Shown here one piece after another: positions 46,730 to 57,127 of a DNA stretch of 64,000 nt. A program made the translations under genes and the position numbers. This DNA comes from Cognatundibacterium oligocarboniphilum (lineage in GTDB: Bacteria > Pseudomonadota > Gammaproteobacteria > Burkholderiales > Burkholderiaceae_D): assembly GCF_013377855.1 (NCBI RefSeq), contig NZ_JABXYJ010000002.1, forward strand, positions 1 through 64,000, written 5' to 3'. The notes below the pieces were generated by a model. That model worked only from the letters and a program-made list of their open reading frames with translations, did no database searches and was not told the origin of the DNA. Each line of letters starts with the position of its first letter. Position 1 is the stretch's first letter.

Positions 46730-48229
46730 ATGAAGCTCATGATTAAAACGGCTTGCGCAATGTTAGCGATGGCCACAGTCCTGGTCTCTGCACCAATGAC
46801 CGCCGGCGCAGCGGGCAACAACAAAGCCGGGATAAAATCCGCAGGCGATTTCGGCCCACCACAAGGTGCCCCGATTCAGGCAGTATTAACCAGCCCGCCG
46901 AACGTTCCGCCACCAGTCAACCGGAAATATCCGGCCAAAGTGATTGTGAATCTGGAAGTCATCGAAAAAGAAATGCCGATTTCAGAAGGCGTAACCTACA
47001 CCTTCTGGACATTTGGCGGCACAGTCCCAGGCAGCTTTATCCGCGTTCGTCAGGGCGACACCGTGGAATTCCATCTGAAAAATCATCCTGCCAACAAGAT
47101 GCCGCACAATATCGACCTGCACGGCGTAACAGGCCCTGGTGGTGGTGCGGCTTCCAGCTTTACTGCACCTGGACATGAATCCCAGTTCTCTTTTAAAGCG
47201 CTCAACGAGGGTATTTACGTCTATCACTGCGCAACCGCTCCGGTCGGCATGCACATTGGCAACGGCATGTATGGTCTGATCCTGGTAGAGCCGCCAGAAG
47301 GCTTGCCTGCTGTTGATCACGAATACTACGTCATGCAAGGTGATTTCTACACCACTGGCAAATACCGTGAAAAAGGCTTACAGCCATTCGACATGGAAAA
47401 AGCCATCGACGAAAAACCAACCTATGTGCTGTTTAACGGCGCAGAAGGCGCGCTGACTGGCGACAAGGCACTGAAAGCCAAGACCAATGAAAAAATTCGC
47501 CTGTTCGTCGGTAATGGCGGTCCCAACCTGGTGTCGAGCTTCCATGTGATTGGTGCGATTTTCGACAAGGTACGTTTTGAAGGTGGTACGAATTTCCAGA
47601 AAAATGTACAAACTACGCTGATTCCGGCTGGCGGTGCTGCAGTCGTGGAATATACAACCAAAGTACCTGGCAGCTTCGTGATGGTGGATCACTCTATCTT
47701 CCGTGCATTCAACAAAGGTGCGCTGGCGATCATCAAAGTCGATGGCACGGAAAATAAAGCCATTTATTCCGGTAAGGAAGTCGATGCGGTTTACCTGGGT
47801 GACCGTGCCGCTCCTAATCTGGCCGCTGTCACCAAAGCAACCGCCAATGCAGCCAGCGGCACGCTGACACTGCAAGATCAGGTACTCGCAGGGAAAGCGC
47901 TGTTTGAAGGAACCTGCTCGGTCTGCCATCAATCCAATGGTGCCGGTTTGCCAGGTGTCTTCCCTCCTCTGGCAAAATCAGATTATCTGAATGCAGATCA
48001 CCAGCGCGCCATCAAAGTCGTGTTGCAGGGGTTGAATGGCAAGGTCGCAGTCAATGGCAACGAGTTTAACTCTGTCATGCCGCCGATGAATCAGTTGAAC
48101 GACGATGAAGTGGCAAATATTCTGACTTATGTCCTCAATAGCTGGGATAACAAAGGCGGCCAGATCAAGAGCGATGATGTGAAGGCCATCCGTGCAAAAA
48201 CCACAGTGAAAGCAGCCGCTGAACACTGA
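46730..48229 (+). CDS. nirK: Copper nitrite reductase with C-terminal cytochrome c domain
   Basis: This periplasmic enzyme of 499 aa reduces nitrite to nitric oxide. It has a signal peptide at 1-27. Two cupredoxin domains (about 60-340) carry the type 1 copper ligands His126, Cys167, His175 and Met180. The type 2 copper ligands are His131, His166 and His321. Asp129 and His272 sit in the catalytic positions. A third part (about 375-475) is a fused cytochrome c with CSVCH at 396-400 and Met in SVMPPM, so electrons can be delivered within one polypeptide. The ATG at 46730 has GAGAGG upstream. It heads a nirK-nirV-sco operon. Confidence 0.94.
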   Translation: MKLMIKTACAMLAMATVLVSAPMTAGAAGNNKAGIKSAGDFGPPQGAPIQAVLTSPPNVPPPVNRKYPAKVIVNLEVIEKEMPISEGVTYTFWTFGGTVPGSFIRVRQGDTVEFHLKNHPANKMPHNIDLHGVTGPGGGAASSFTAPGHESQFSFKALNEGIYVYHCATAPVGMHIGNGMYGLILVEPPEGLPAVDHEYYVMQGDFYTTGKYREKGLQPFDMEKAIDEKPTYVLFNGAEGALTGDKALKAKTNEKIRLFVGNGGPNLVSSFHVIGAIFDKVRFEGGTNFQKNVQTTLIPAGGAAVVEYTTKVPGSFVMVDHSIFRAFNKGALAIIKVDGTENKAIYSGKEVDAVYLGDRAAPNLAAVTKATANAASGTLTLQDQVLAGKALFEGTCSVCHQSNGAGLPGVFPPLAKSDYLNADHQRAIKVVLQGLNGKVAVNGNEFNSVMPPMNQLNDDEVANILTYVLNSWDNKGGQIKSDDVKAIRAKTTVKAAAEH

Positions 48230-48263
48230 TTACCGCATCATTGAGGATCGATAGGAGAATCCG

Positions 48264-49073
48264 TTGCGCGACCTGTCCAAAACTGGAAACAAGATGATAC
48301 TGGCAAACCTGCTGATAGCCATCATGCTGTTCGCCGGTGGCACGTCTCACGCAGCGGATTATCGGATGATCCCGGCAGGCAGCATCGATAGCGTGCTGTC
48401 TGCCGGACGCGGCCTCGACAATCTTCCCGTCAAAATCAATGCGTTTTATCTGCGCACATTGCCAGTGACAACGGCAGAGTTTTTTGCATTTACCAAAGCG
48501 CATCCTGAATGGAGGAAAAATAATATCCCCAGTATTTTTGCGGATGAGAGCTATCTCAGCCAGATCCCTGATACCGGTCCCGAAGTCAGTCAGACAGACA
48601 CTCCTGTAACACAAGTCAGCTGGTTTGCCGCCCAGGCATACTGCGAATCCGAAGGCGGACGACTGCCTTCCTGGTATGAATGGGAATATGTCGCAGCGGC
48701 AGACGAAACCCATGCAGATGCACGCAAAGACCCGAAATGGCGGGCAAAGATTCTGTCCTGGTATTCACAACCGGGTAATGCAAGTCCGGCCAAAGTCGGC
48801 GGAATCGCGAATTACTACGGCGTGCGCGACATGCATGGCCTGATCTGGGAGTGGGTGGATGATTTCAACGCACTGCTGGTCAGCGCAGACAGCCGCAATC
48901 AGGGCGACCCTGATCAGTTACAGTACTGCGGAGCCGGAGCGATCAGCCTGCAGGACAGGGATAATTTTGCCGTACTCATGCGCGTTGCCTTGCTGTCCGC
49001 CATGAATGGCGCCAACACAACGCGACAACTGGGATTTCGCTGTGCGAAAAACCTGCCTCAGGAAAAACCATGA
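48264..49073 (+). CDS. nirV: NirV-like protein, SUMF1/FGE-fold, exported
   Basis: This 269-residue protein starts at a TTG with AGGAG 6 bases upstream. A signal peptide covers about 1-31. The formylglycine-generating-enzyme fold is recognisable from the MIPAG start, the YLRTLPVTTAEFFAF segment, TPVTQVSWFAAQAYCESEGGRLPSWYEWEY, MHGLIWEWVDDF and the final LGFRC. True FGE has a catalytic cysteine pair between GGS and GFRC; here that stretch (GAGAISLQDRDNFAVLMRVALL) has none, so it is not an FGE. NirV genes often follow nirK in denitrifiers, but their role is unknown. Confidence 0.85.
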   Translation: MRDLSKTGNKMILANLLIAIMLFAGGTSHAADYRMIPAGSIDSVLSAGRGLDNLPVKINAFYLRTLPVTTAEFFAFTKAHPEWRKNNIPSIFADESYLSQIPDTGPEVSQTDTPVTQVSWFAAQAYCESEGGRLPSWYEWEYVAAADETHADARKDPKWRAKILSWYSQPGNASPAKVGGIANYYGVRDMHGLIWEWVDDFNALLVSADSRNQGDPDQLQYCGAGAISLQDRDNFAVLMRVALLSAMNGANTTRQLGFRCAKNLPQEKP

Positions 49074-49714
49074 AACGACTACACCCTTTAACAAACGGCC
49101 TGCTGTTTTCGGCAAGCTGTCTTTTGCTGGCATCAGCCACGTCCGTGCTGGCGCAAACATCTGAGAGTTCCGCTTCCAGCGCCAGCCTCGCTGCCACAGC
49201 AAATGCCAAACCTTTGCCAGGAAATTCGGTTTATAAGATTGCTGCCACACTGAGCAATCAGAATAACGAATCCTTCACGCTGGCAGACAAGCGTGGCAAA
49301 CCCGTTCTGGTCAGCATGTTTTATAACTCATGTGAATTCGTCTGCCCAATGCTGATCGAATCGATGCGTCTGGTGGAAAAAGACCTGACCCCGGCGGAGC
49401 GCGACAACCTATCGATGATGCTGATTACCTTCGATCCGGCACGCGACGATACAGCGGCGCTGCAATCGGTCGCCAGCAAGCATGAACTGAATCCGAAATA
49501 CTGGACCATTGCCCGTACCGACCCTGCCAGCGTCCGCAAGATTGCGGCAGCACTGGGCATTCAGTACCGTCTGCTGGAAGATGGCGAATTCAATCACACC
49601 ACGACCATAATCCTGCTGGATGGTAATGGCAAGATTGTGGCACGCACACAGAAAATCGGCGTGGCTGATCCTGCTTTCCTGAAGCAAGTCAGAAAAGCCC
49701 TTCAAAATCCGTAA
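49070..49714 (+). CDS. SCO1/SenC-family copper chaperone
   Basis: This 214-residue thioredoxin-fold protein delivers copper to respiratory enzymes. Residues 1-28 are a signal peptide. Copper is bound by Cys88 and Cys92 (NSCEFVCP) and His176 (FNHTT). Its start overlaps the NirV stop by ATGA, so translation is coupled. The context suggests it loads copper into NirK rather than into cytochrome oxidase; that is inference. It ends at a strong terminator. Confidence 0.92.
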   Translation: MKRLHPLTNGLLFSASCLLLASATSVLAQTSESSASSASLAATANAKPLPGNSVYKIAATLSNQNNESFTLADKRGKPVLVSMFYNSCEFVCPMLIESMRLVEKDLTPAERDNLSMMLITFDPARDDTAALQSVASKHELNPKYWTIARTDPASVRKIAAALGIQYRLLEDGEFNHTTTIILLDGNGKIVARTQKIGVADPAFLKQVRKALQNP

Positions 49715-49743
49715 CGGCACAATCTGTAAATACACATCGTTGA

Positions 49744-49783
49744 AAAAGCCCTGCGTCAGACATCTGATGCAGGGCTTTTTTCT
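49744..49783. terminator. Terminator of the nirK-nirV-sco operon
   Basis: AAAAAGCCCTGC pairs with GCAGGGCTTTTTT; an inner GTCAG/CTGAT stem extends the hairpin. It lies 30 bases after the sco stop codon. Confidence 0.92.
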
Positions 49784-49869
49784 TTTCATTGTTTTCCGGT
49801 GCCTGCCAACAGTCATTAACATTACCATTGACATTGACCGGCAGGCGGGGGAATCAGCGGCGCCCCGGT

Positions 49870-52800
49870 TCAGTCACCGCCATGTCCATGGGAATATTCA
49901 TTAGCATCTACCGGCACATCGCTGCCATTCAAACCTTCAAAAAAGAAAGGCTTGCGCTTTTTCTCATGAGAGCCGGTTTCATTCATGCTGACGGTATCGT
50001 ATAAACGACCATTGAGCATCACCTGCGTCACGCGATCAGACTGGCGAATATCGTTCAGCACGTCACCATCGATGATCATCAGATCAGCCAGTTTACCTGC
50101 TTCGAGTGAACCGATGTCCTTGTCCAGCCCCAGATAGCGGGCACCATTGAGCGTGGCACTGCGGATAGCCTGCAGCGGTGTCATACCGCCGCGCACCATG
50201 GTCCACATCTCCCAGTGCGCAGCCAGCCCTTCACGCTGACCATGCGCCCCCAGATTGACCGGTACGCCGGCTTGCTGCAGCACATTCGCCACAGCAGCCG
50301 CACGGAATACATTGAAGTCTTCTTCCGGTGCCGTTTCGCGGCGGACACTGCGTGGAATCAGCACTGAGCGCGGCACATAACGCGACAACAGCGGATGCTT
50401 CCACACATCGGTACGCGCATACCAGTAGTGCTCGCCATCCAGCCCGCCATACGCCACGCCCAGCGTCGGTGTGTAGCCGACCTTGGTCTGCGACCACAGC
50501 TGCGTCACGTCGTCATACACTTTTTCTACCGGCAGCGCGTGTTCCACACCGGTGTGGCCATCGACCACCATGGTCATATTGTGTTCAAACAGCGAACCAC
50601 CCTCCGGCACCACCATCATGCCGGTCTGACGCGCGGCTTCCAGAATCTGCTGACGCTGTTCGCGGCGCGGCTGGTTATAACTCTTGACCGAAATCGCGCC
50701 GGCCGCCTTCAAGCGTTTCAGGTGGGTCAGGGCATCATCCAGGCTATTCACGACTGCGCTGAAATTTCCCTTCGCACCGTACAGAATCGTACCGGTGGAA
50801 AAAATTCTCGGCGCCACCACCAGTCCGGCTTTCTGCATTTCGCTATGACTGAAAATCTCGTTGGTATCATTCGACGGATCGTGCAAAGTCGTGATGCCGA
50901 ATGCCAGCGAGGCATAGTCAATCCAGCTCTGCTGCGGAATGATGCCGCTCTCGCCCATACCGCCATGCCAGTGCACATCGACCAACCCCGGTAAAACGGT
51001 TTTTCCTTTCACATCGACCACTGTCGCACCCACCGGGATCGTGATGGCCGTGGCAGCGCCGACTTGCTGAATCCGGTTGCCTTTGATCAGGATGCGGCCA
51101 TTTTCAATCACCTCATCACCTTTCATGGTCACGATTCTGGCGCCGGAAATGACGGTAACGCCGTGTGGCTGATCCGCTTTTTCCGCAAAACCGATCTTCA
51201 ATCCGTTTTCACTGAATTTAGGCAACTCTGCCGGAGCACCGGACACAAAGGAAAAGGCCTCTTTCAGATCACGGGTAAATAACTCATCACCCAGAGAGAA
51301 ATAAATTTTCTTGCTGTCACCAGACCAATGCAGATACTGGCCGGCATTGACGTCCAGCTGTTTCACCGGCAATGCATCCATTTTCTGACCGATGGTAATA
51401 GGTTTACCTGCGAGCGGCAGCGGCGTCACATACGCATGAAAGCGCTCACCGAATGCCAGCCATTCACCGTCAGGAGAAAGTGCAAATTCACCGGCAAACT
51501 CGCTTTTAGCGACTGCTTGTTCCGGCGTTCCGTCCAGCGGTATCCTGACCAGAGAGGTGGTCCAGTCCACCTCACCGGAATACTTGGTACGACTGACGTA
51601 AACGGCAGAATTGTCTTTGCCGAATTGCGGTGCGTTGCCTTCTTCCGTCAGCAGCTTCGGCACCTGCTTGCCATCCGTGCTGACGACATAAACGCCGGTA
51701 TCCATGCCATACCATGGTGTTGTCAGGTAACCGCCTTTTACTTTCACGAACGCTACCTGTTTACCATCGGGCGAGATTCTGGCCTGCGTGTATTTGCCGG
51801 GCGTCCTGGTCAGCATCGTTTCTTTACCGCTGGCGATATCCAGCAAACGCACCGCCCCCAACTGGGTATCGTCCCAGGTAGAAAATACGAGCTGTTTGCC
51901 ATCCCGTGAAAAGCTTGGAAAATATTCAAAATGCGTATTCTGCCGTGTGAGCCGGCGCGGTGTGCCGGACGGCAGATCGCGGATATACAAATGTCCCAAC
52001 GCCGAGTACACCACACGGTCACCTGCCGGAGACACATTCACCCAGCGTAATTGGTGCACGTCAAACTTATCCGGCGCAACTTCATGCGGGAAGCGCAATG
52101 CGGGCCGCACTTCACGTGTGTCTTTCACATGAAACGGAATATCGGTTGCCTTTCCTGAAAACGGATCAAGCCGCCAGATTTTCCCCTTGGCCCAGACAAC
52201 GATTTCCTTACTGCCCGGCAGCCAGGCAAATGCCGGATAGACACCGTGAATCGCCCAGGCTTCTTGCATATCGCGTTCCAGTTCCGGCCAGGCGGCGCGC
52301 TCTTCGCCGGTCTGCAGATTTTTCAGGAACAAGGTTGACTGATTGCGGACTCGCCGCACAAAGGCCAGATACTTTCCATCCGGCGATGGCACGGGCCTTA
52401 CCGCGCCACCGGGGCCGCTGACAATGGCTTTGACTTTACCGTCCTGCAAATCCTTGCGGAAAATCTGATAAATCTGGCCGTTGGAATTTTTGTTGTACTC
52501 GAACACCGTACCACCCGTGGTGTCCTGCGAATAATACACATAACGACCATCGGGAGAAAATGCAGGTTCACCCAGGTCTTTCTGCCAGTTCGGTTTTTCA
52601 TTCAGCTGCACGCCAGCGCCACCGCTGGTGTGGTACAGCCAGATTTCACCGGAGCCCAGCGAACGCGTGCCACTGTAATGCTTGCGTGCCGCAATATAAT
52701 TGCCGTCGGGATGCCAGACCGGATTATTCAACAGGCGGAAATCTTCTTTGGTCACGGCATGGGCATCACTGCCGTCGGCATTCATGACCCAGACATTATC

Positions 52801-53181
52801 GCCACCAGCAGCATCCGACATAAACGCAATGTGCTTGCCGTCAGGAGAAAAACGCGGCTGCATTTCCCAGGCAATCGAATGGGTCAGTGGCTTCGCCTCA
52901 CCGCCGCTGACAGGCAAGATGTAAATGTCACCCAGCAGATCAAACACGATCTGCTTTCCGTCAGGGCTGATGTCCACGCTCATCCAGGTGCCGGTATGGG
53001 TATCGATTTGTACGGTTTGCACCTCACCGGGTGGGTGATTCACATCCCATTTCTTTTTTTCGTTGTCGGCTTTTTTATCGCTGCCTGCTACCTCCTGCGC
53101 ATCCTTCACGGTTGTCGCTGCAAACACCGGAAAGCATAACATCACCGCTATAGCGACTGGCATGAGTATGGATATACGCAT
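49870..53181 (-). CDS. Exported beta-propeller amidohydrolase (TolB-like PD40 + metal-dependent hydrolase)
   Basis: This is a very large two-part protein of 1103 aa from the ATG at 53181, which has GGGAG upstream. A signal peptide covers 1-21 (SILMPVAIAVMLCFPVFAA). Residues about 55-650 contain many PD40/WD40-like repeats with the SPDGK pattern, as in TolB. Residues about 670-1070 form an amidohydrolase domain with DVHWHGG metal ligands and the closing LEAGKLADLMIIDGDVL signature. The C-terminus is HGHGGD. It probably hydrolyses small cyclic or peptide-like substrates in the periplasm. The substrate is unknown. It is a single gene. Confidence 0.88.
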   Translation of the reverse strand: MRISILMPVAIAVMLCFPVFAATTVKDAQEVAGSDKKADNEKKKWDVNHPPGEVQTVQIDTHTGTWMSVDISPDGKQIVFDLLGDIYILPVSGGEAKPLTHSIAWEMQPRFSPDGKHIAFMSDAAGGDNVWVMNADGSDAHAVTKEDFRLLNNPVWHPDGNYIAARKHYSGTRSLGSGEIWLYHTSGGAGVQLNEKPNWQKDLGEPAFSPDGRYVYYSQDTTGGTVFEYNKNSNGQIYQIFRKDLQDGKVKAIVSGPGGAVRPVPSPDGKYLAFVRRVRNQSTLFLKNLQTGEERAAWPELERDMQEAWAIHGVYPAFAWLPGSKEIVVWAKGKIWRLDPFSGKATDIPFHVKDTREVRPALRFPHEVAPDKFDVHQLRWVNVSPAGDRVVYSALGHLYIRDLPSGTPRRLTRQNTHFEYFPSFSRDGKQLVFSTWDDTQLGAVRLLDIASGKETMLTRTPGKYTQARISPDGKQVAFVKVKGGYLTTPWYGMDTGVYVVSTDGKQVPKLLTEEGNAPQFGKDNSAVYVSRTKYSGEVDWTTSLVRIPLDGTPEQAVAKSEFAGEFALSPDGEWLAFGERFHAYVTPLPLAGKPITIGQKMDALPVKQLDVNAGQYLHWSGDSKKIYFSLGDELFTRDLKEAFSFVSGAPAELPKFSENGLKIGFAEKADQPHGVTVISGARIVTMKGDEVIENGRILIKGNRIQQVGAATAITIPVGATVVDVKGKTVLPGLVDVHWHGGMGESGIIPQQSWIDYASLAFGITTLHDPSNDTNEIFSHSEMQKAGLVVAPRIFSTGTILYGAKGNFSAVVNSLDDALTHLKRLKAAGAISVKSYNQPRREQRQQILEAARQTGMMVVPEGGSLFEHNMTMVVDGHTGVEHALPVEKVYDDVTQLWSQTKVGYTPTLGVAYGGLDGEHYWYARTDVWKHPLLSRYVPRSVLIPRSVRRETAPEEDFNVFRAAAVANVLQQAGVPVNLGAHGQREGLAAHWEMWTMVRGGMTPLQAIRSATLNGARYLGLDKDIGSLEAGKLADLMIIDGDVLNDIRQSDRVTQVMLNGRLYDTVSMNETGSHEKKRKPFFFEGLNGSDVPVDANEYSHGHGGD

Positions 53182-53565
53182 GAGTTTTCTCCCTGTTTTA
53201 ATTGTATGAAGTATGATTTTCCGGGCCAGTTTGTCAGTCCCGCGCAAAGAACCCGGCCAGAATTGCATGAAATGATTTAGTCTGATGCGGGACAGCTAAA
53301 GTTCCTCACCATCAAAATTCCGGAGAATATTCAAGATTTCCAAACCGTCACAGGAAATTATCATGTGCAAACGGCATGTCACCAAAGATTGCACGCAACG
53401 ACATTTTACCTGCCAGGGCACGCTGCGCCGCGCTCTGGCCACGAGACGGCTTGGAATTTAAAATCACATAAAAAAATACTCTCCGGGAGTATATTTCATC
53501 AGCCTTCATTGTTCTGGGAAATCAGGCATTTTTAGCGGATACTCCCCTGCACTCCCGGTCAACGC
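53182..53565. other. 384-base intergenic region
   Basis: It contains the promoter region of the amidohydrolase gene and, at 53470-53493, the terminator of the acyl-CoA operon. No supported ORF is present. The ends near 53340-53460 show nothing recognisable. Confidence 0.6.
53470..53493 (-). terminator. Terminator of the acyl-CoA degradation operon
   Basis: On the minus strand, ATACTC-CCGGA-GAGTAT is followed by TTTTTTTATG, about 70 bases after the last gene of the operon. Confidence 0.75.
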
Positions 53566-54705
53566 TCAACGCAAAACCGCCGCCGCCAACGCAGCGGGGA
53601 TACCCCAGTCATGCAGGATTTCTGCACTCTGCTCACCCGGCCTGGCCGGCGGTCTGCTGATCTGTGCCGGTGTCCGGCTGAAGCGTGGCGCCGGCGCCGG
53701 CTGAACCACGCCCGCAACTTCAGTGAAGTTCTGCCGCTGCTGATTATGCGGATGGGATGGCGCCTCGCCCATATCCAGCACCGGCGCGAAACAGATGTCA
53801 GTTCCTTCCATGATGGAACACCATTCGGCGCGGCTGCGGCTGGCAAAAATTGCGCCCAGCTTTTGTTTTAATTCAGGCCAGGCTGCGACCGACATCTGCT
53901 GTTGAAAAGCCGGGTCGCTTACTCCGGCCGATTTCAGCAGCAGTGCGTAAAACTGCGGCTCGATCGCGCCGACCGAAATGAATTTGCCATCCGCGCAGGT
54001 ATAGGTATCGTAAAAATGGGCGCCGCCATCCAGCAGATTGGCACCACGCTGATCGTTCCATGCGCCATAAGCACGAAAGCCGTACAGCATCGCGCCCAGC
54101 AGCGCCGTGCCATCAACCATGGCAGCATCAATCACCTGTCCTTTGCCGGATTGTCTGGCCTCCAGCAATGCGCAGACCACGCCGAAGGCCAGCATCATCG
54201 CACCGCCGCCAAAATCACCGACCAGATTCAGCGGCGGCGGCGGCGGCCCGTCTGGCCGACCCATGGCATGCAGCATGCCGCTGAGCGCGATATAGTTCAG
54301 ATCATGTCCGGCAGCCTGCGCCAGCGGTCCATTCTGTCCCCAACCGGTAATGCGACCATAAACCAGACGCGGATTATGCTGCTGACAGACATCCGGCCCC
54401 AGGCTCAGGCGTTCCATCACACCGGGACGGAATCCCTCGATCAGCGCATCCGCTTTCGTCACCAGCTCCAGCAGCACCTGTACCGATTCCGGCTGTTTCA
54501 GATCCAGTGCCAGCGAGCGCCGCCCGCGTGCCATCACATCGCAGGCAGTGCCCAACATCGGAAATGGATTGTTTTCCCCCGGACGTACCGGACGGTCAAT
54601 GCGGATCACTTCCGCCCCCATGTCAGCCAGCATCATGCCGGCAAACGGGCAAGGCCCCAGCCCGACCATTTCAATAATCCGGATTCCGCTTAATGGCCCA
54701 CTCAT
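53566..54705 (-). CDS. CaiB/BaiF-family CoA transferase, alpha-methylacyl-CoA racemase type
   Basis: This 379-residue protein is close to alpha-methylacyl-CoA racemase (AMACR), which epimerises 2-methylacyl-CoA. Signs are [37 protein letters not shown] and the [24 protein letters not shown] segment, where His and Asp serve catalysis. GGGGG-like flexible glycine loops follow. It is the last gene of the thiolase-dehydrogenase operon, so it may prepare branched or methyl-substituted acyl-CoA for oxidation. The exact substrate is unknown. Confidence 0.88.
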   Translation of the reverse strand: MSGPLSGIRIIEMVGLGPCPFAGMMLADMGAEVIRIDRPVRPGENNPFPMLGTACDVMARGRRSLALDLKQPESVQVLLELVTKADALIEGFRPGVMERLSLGPDVCQQHNPRLVYGRITGWGQNGPLAQAAGHDLNYIALSGMLHAMGRPDGPPPPPLNLVGDFGGGAMMLAFGVVCALLEARQSGKGQVIDAAMVDGTALLGAMLYGFRAYGAWNDQRGANLLDGGAHFYDTYTCADGKFISVGAIEPQFYALLLKSAGVSDPAFQQQMSVAAWPELKQKLGAIFASRSRAEWCSIMEGTDICFAPVLDMGEAPSHPHNQQRQNFTEVAGVVQPAPAPRFSRTPAQISRPPARPGEQSAEILHDWGIPAALAAAVLR

Positions 54706-54762
54706 GCCTGATCTCCATTCATTGGCAACTGCACTGATTCATCTGCTTATCCGCAAACCAAC

Positions 54763-55905
54763 TTACAGCGAACGGGCAATGATCTCTTTCATGATTTCAT
54801 TCGCTCCGCCGTAAATGCGTTGTACACGGGCATCAGCATACATGCGGGCAATCGGGTATTCCAGCATATAACCGTAGCCACCGAACAATTGCAGGCACTG
54901 GTCGATCACTTTGCACTGCAGATCGGACAGCCAGTATTTCGCCATCGACGCCAGCTCGGTATCCATACGACCTTCCATCATGTCGGTGATGCAGCGGTCG
55001 ATGAAAGTACGTGCAATTGTCGCCTCGGTCTTGATTTCTGCCAGTACAAAGCGGGTATTCTGCATCTCGATCAGCGCCTGTCCGAATGCTTTGCGCTGGC
55101 GGACATGCTCGACGGTGAGCTGCAAGGCGCGCTCGATCGCCGCCACGGCGGAAACGCCGAGTATCGTGCGCTCATAGGGTAATTCCGTCATCAACTGGCG
55201 AAAGCCCTCTCCCTCAATACCGCCGAGCACGGCATCTGCCGGTACCAGTACATCGTCAAAAAACAGCTCGCAGGTATCCTGGCCTTTTTGTCCGATTTTT
55301 TCCAGAATCCGGCCTACTTTAAAGCCTGGACAATTCCGGGTTTCCACCAGCATCAGCGAAATGCCTTTGGCACCGGCATCGGGTGAAGTCTTGGCAACCA
55401 CGACAATCAGGTCTGCCAGATAACCGTTGGAAATAAAAATTTTCGAGCCATTGATCCGGTAACCGGTTTCATTGCGCAAGGCTGTGCTGCGGATACCTTT
55501 CAGGTCCGATCCGGCACCCGGCTCTGACATCGCAATCGCCGCTACCATCTCCCCACTGGCCAGCAGAGGCAGGTATTTTTGTTTCTGCGCTTCGGTTCCC
55601 TGATTCAGGATGTAATGCGCCACGATCGCATGGACATGAATGCCGAAAGCCATATCGCCAGCATAGATCAGCTCTTCAAAAACGACAGCCTGATGGGCGA
55701 AACTGCCGCCGGAACCGCCGTACTCAACAGGAATATCGGCCAGCAGCATGCCCATTTCACCGCCTTTGTGCCAGAGTTCGCGGTCTACATGCTGTTGCTG
55801 ACTCCAGCGTTCCTGATGCGGAGCGACTTCCGCCGCGACAAACCGTCGTATCGCATCGCGGAAGGTATCCAATTCAGCATTCATCCATGGAGATGTGTAG
55901 TGCAT
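54763..55905 (-). CDS. Acyl-CoA dehydrogenase
   Basis: This 380-residue FAD flavoprotein introduces a double bond into acyl-CoA. The substrate and FAD segments AMSEPGAGSDLKG and YLADLIVVVAKT (beta domain) are typical. The terminal LFGGYGYMLEYPIARMYADARVQRIYGGANEIMKEII carries the class-specific catalytic region near its end. It is the middle gene of the three-gene operon, 18 bases after the thiolase. Chain length is unknown; methyl-branched or medium-chain acyl-CoA fits the neighbouring racemase. Confidence 0.92.
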   Translation of the reverse strand: MHYTSPWMNAELDTFRDAIRRFVAAEVAPHQERWSQQQHVDRELWHKGGEMGMLLADIPVEYGGSGGSFAHQAVVFEELIYAGDMAFGIHVHAIVAHYILNQGTEAQKQKYLPLLASGEMVAAIAMSEPGAGSDLKGIRSTALRNETGYRINGSKIFISNGYLADLIVVVAKTSPDAGAKGISLMLVETRNCPGFKVGRILEKIGQKGQDTCELFFDDVLVPADAVLGGIEGEGFRQLMTELPYERTILGVSAVAAIERALQLTVEHVRQRKAFGQALIEMQNTRFVLAEIKTEATIARTFIDRCITDMMEGRMDTELASMAKYWLSDLQCKVIDQCLQLFGGYGYMLEYPIARMYADARVQRIYGGANEIMKEIIARSL

Positions 55906-55923
55906 GACGTACTCCCTTTCTGC

Positions 55924-57108
55924 TCAGGACTGACGGTACATGGTGACGACGCAGGCGCCGCCAAGACCAAGATTGTGCTGCAACGCGATCTTTGCGCCTC
56001 TGACCTGGCGCGCCTCTGCCGTGCCACGCAGCTGATGGGTCAGTTCGTAGCATTGCGCCAGTCCGGTCGCACCCAGCGGATGTCCTTTCGACAGCAGTCC
56101 GCCGGACGGGTTGGTCACTACCCTGCCGCCATAGGTATTGTCACCATCATCAATAAATTTCTCGGCGCCGCCTTCGGCGCATAATCCGAGCGCTTCATAA
56201 GTAATCAGCTCATTGTGCGCAAAACAGTCGTGCAACTCGACCACATCCAGTGCATCCGGCCCGATGCCGGTTTGCGCATAGACCTGCGCTGCGGCGCGCT
56301 GACTCATGCCATAACCGACGACCTGCATCATATCGTCCGATTCAAAGGTTTCCGGGGTGTCGGTCGTCATCGCCTGCCCGGCGATATACACCTGCCGGTT
56401 CAGCTGATGCGCCTGCGCGAATTGTTCAGACACCAGCACAGCGGCAGCGGCGCCACAGGTCGGCGGACATGCCATCAGCCGGGTCATGACCCCGGGCCAG
56501 ATCACCGGTGCATCCAACACTTCTTCGGTGCTGACAACTTTGCGGAATAAGGCCAGCGGATTATTCGCCGCATGGCGGCTGGCTTTCGCGCGGATTTTGG
56601 CAAAAGAGGTCAGCGGCGTACCGAATTTCTGCATATGTGATAAACCCGCACCGCCGAAATAACGCAATGCCAGCGGAATCTGCGACATACCAACCAACTT
56701 GTCGGTCACCGCATCAAACGCGTCAAACGGACTGGGCCGGTCCTGGAATACCGATCCCAGCGCCCCCGGACTCATCTGTTCAAAACCGAGCACCAGCACA
56801 CAATCTGCCGCACCGCTGGCAACCGCCTGACGCGCCAGAAACAGCGCCGTCGATCCGGTCGAGCAGTTATTGTTCACATTCACGACCGGAATGCCGGTCA
56901 TACCAACCTGATACAAAGCCTTTTGTCCGGCCGTCGAGTCGCCATATACATAACCGGCATACGCCTGCTGAATCGAAGCATAAGTGAGTCCGGCATCCTG
57001 GAGCGCCAGCCGTGCTGCGCTGGCCCCCATCTGGTCGTAACTGGCGCTAGTGCCCGGCTTGGCGAAAGGGATCATGCCGACCCCGCACACATAAACTCGC
57101 TGACTCAT
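55924..57108 (-). CDS. Lipid-transfer protein/thiolase (SCP-x type)
   Basis: This 394-residue thiolase-fold protein of the SCP-x group cleaves or condenses 3-oxoacyl-CoA, including branched substrates. The active Cys82 is in NNNCSTGS, and HDCFAHNELITYE and GGLLSKGHPLGATG contain the two catalytic histidine motifs; HNLGLGGACVVTMYR closes the protein. It is the first gene of an operon with a near-consensus promoter, and a TetR gene lies divergently next to it, which probably controls it. Confidence 0.9.
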   Translation of the reverse strand: MSQRVYVCGVGMIPFAKPGTSASYDQMGASAARLALQDAGLTYASIQQAYAGYVYGDSTAGQKALYQVGMTGIPVVNVNNNCSTGSTALFLARQAVASGAADCVLVLGFEQMSPGALGSVFQDRPSPFDAFDAVTDKLVGMSQIPLALRYFGGAGLSHMQKFGTPLTSFAKIRAKASRHAANNPLALFRKVVSTEEVLDAPVIWPGVMTRLMACPPTCGAAAAVLVSEQFAQAHQLNRQVYIAGQAMTTDTPETFESDDMMQVVGYGMSQRAAAQVYAQTGIGPDALDVVELHDCFAHNELITYEALGLCAEGGAEKFIDDGDNTYGGRVVTNPSGGLLSKGHPLGATGLAQCYELTHQLRGTAEARQVRGAKIALQHNLGLGGACVVTMYRQS

Positions 57109-57127
57109 GATGTCTCCGTAATTTTTA

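Noticed and set aside
53476-53549. GGGAGTAT and ATACTCCC around 53485-53549 as a second copy of the repeat at 21903
   Set aside because: The first part is explained by the operon terminator hairpin. The arm order is opposite and the inner sequence is unrelated, so shared ATACTCCC is probably chance.
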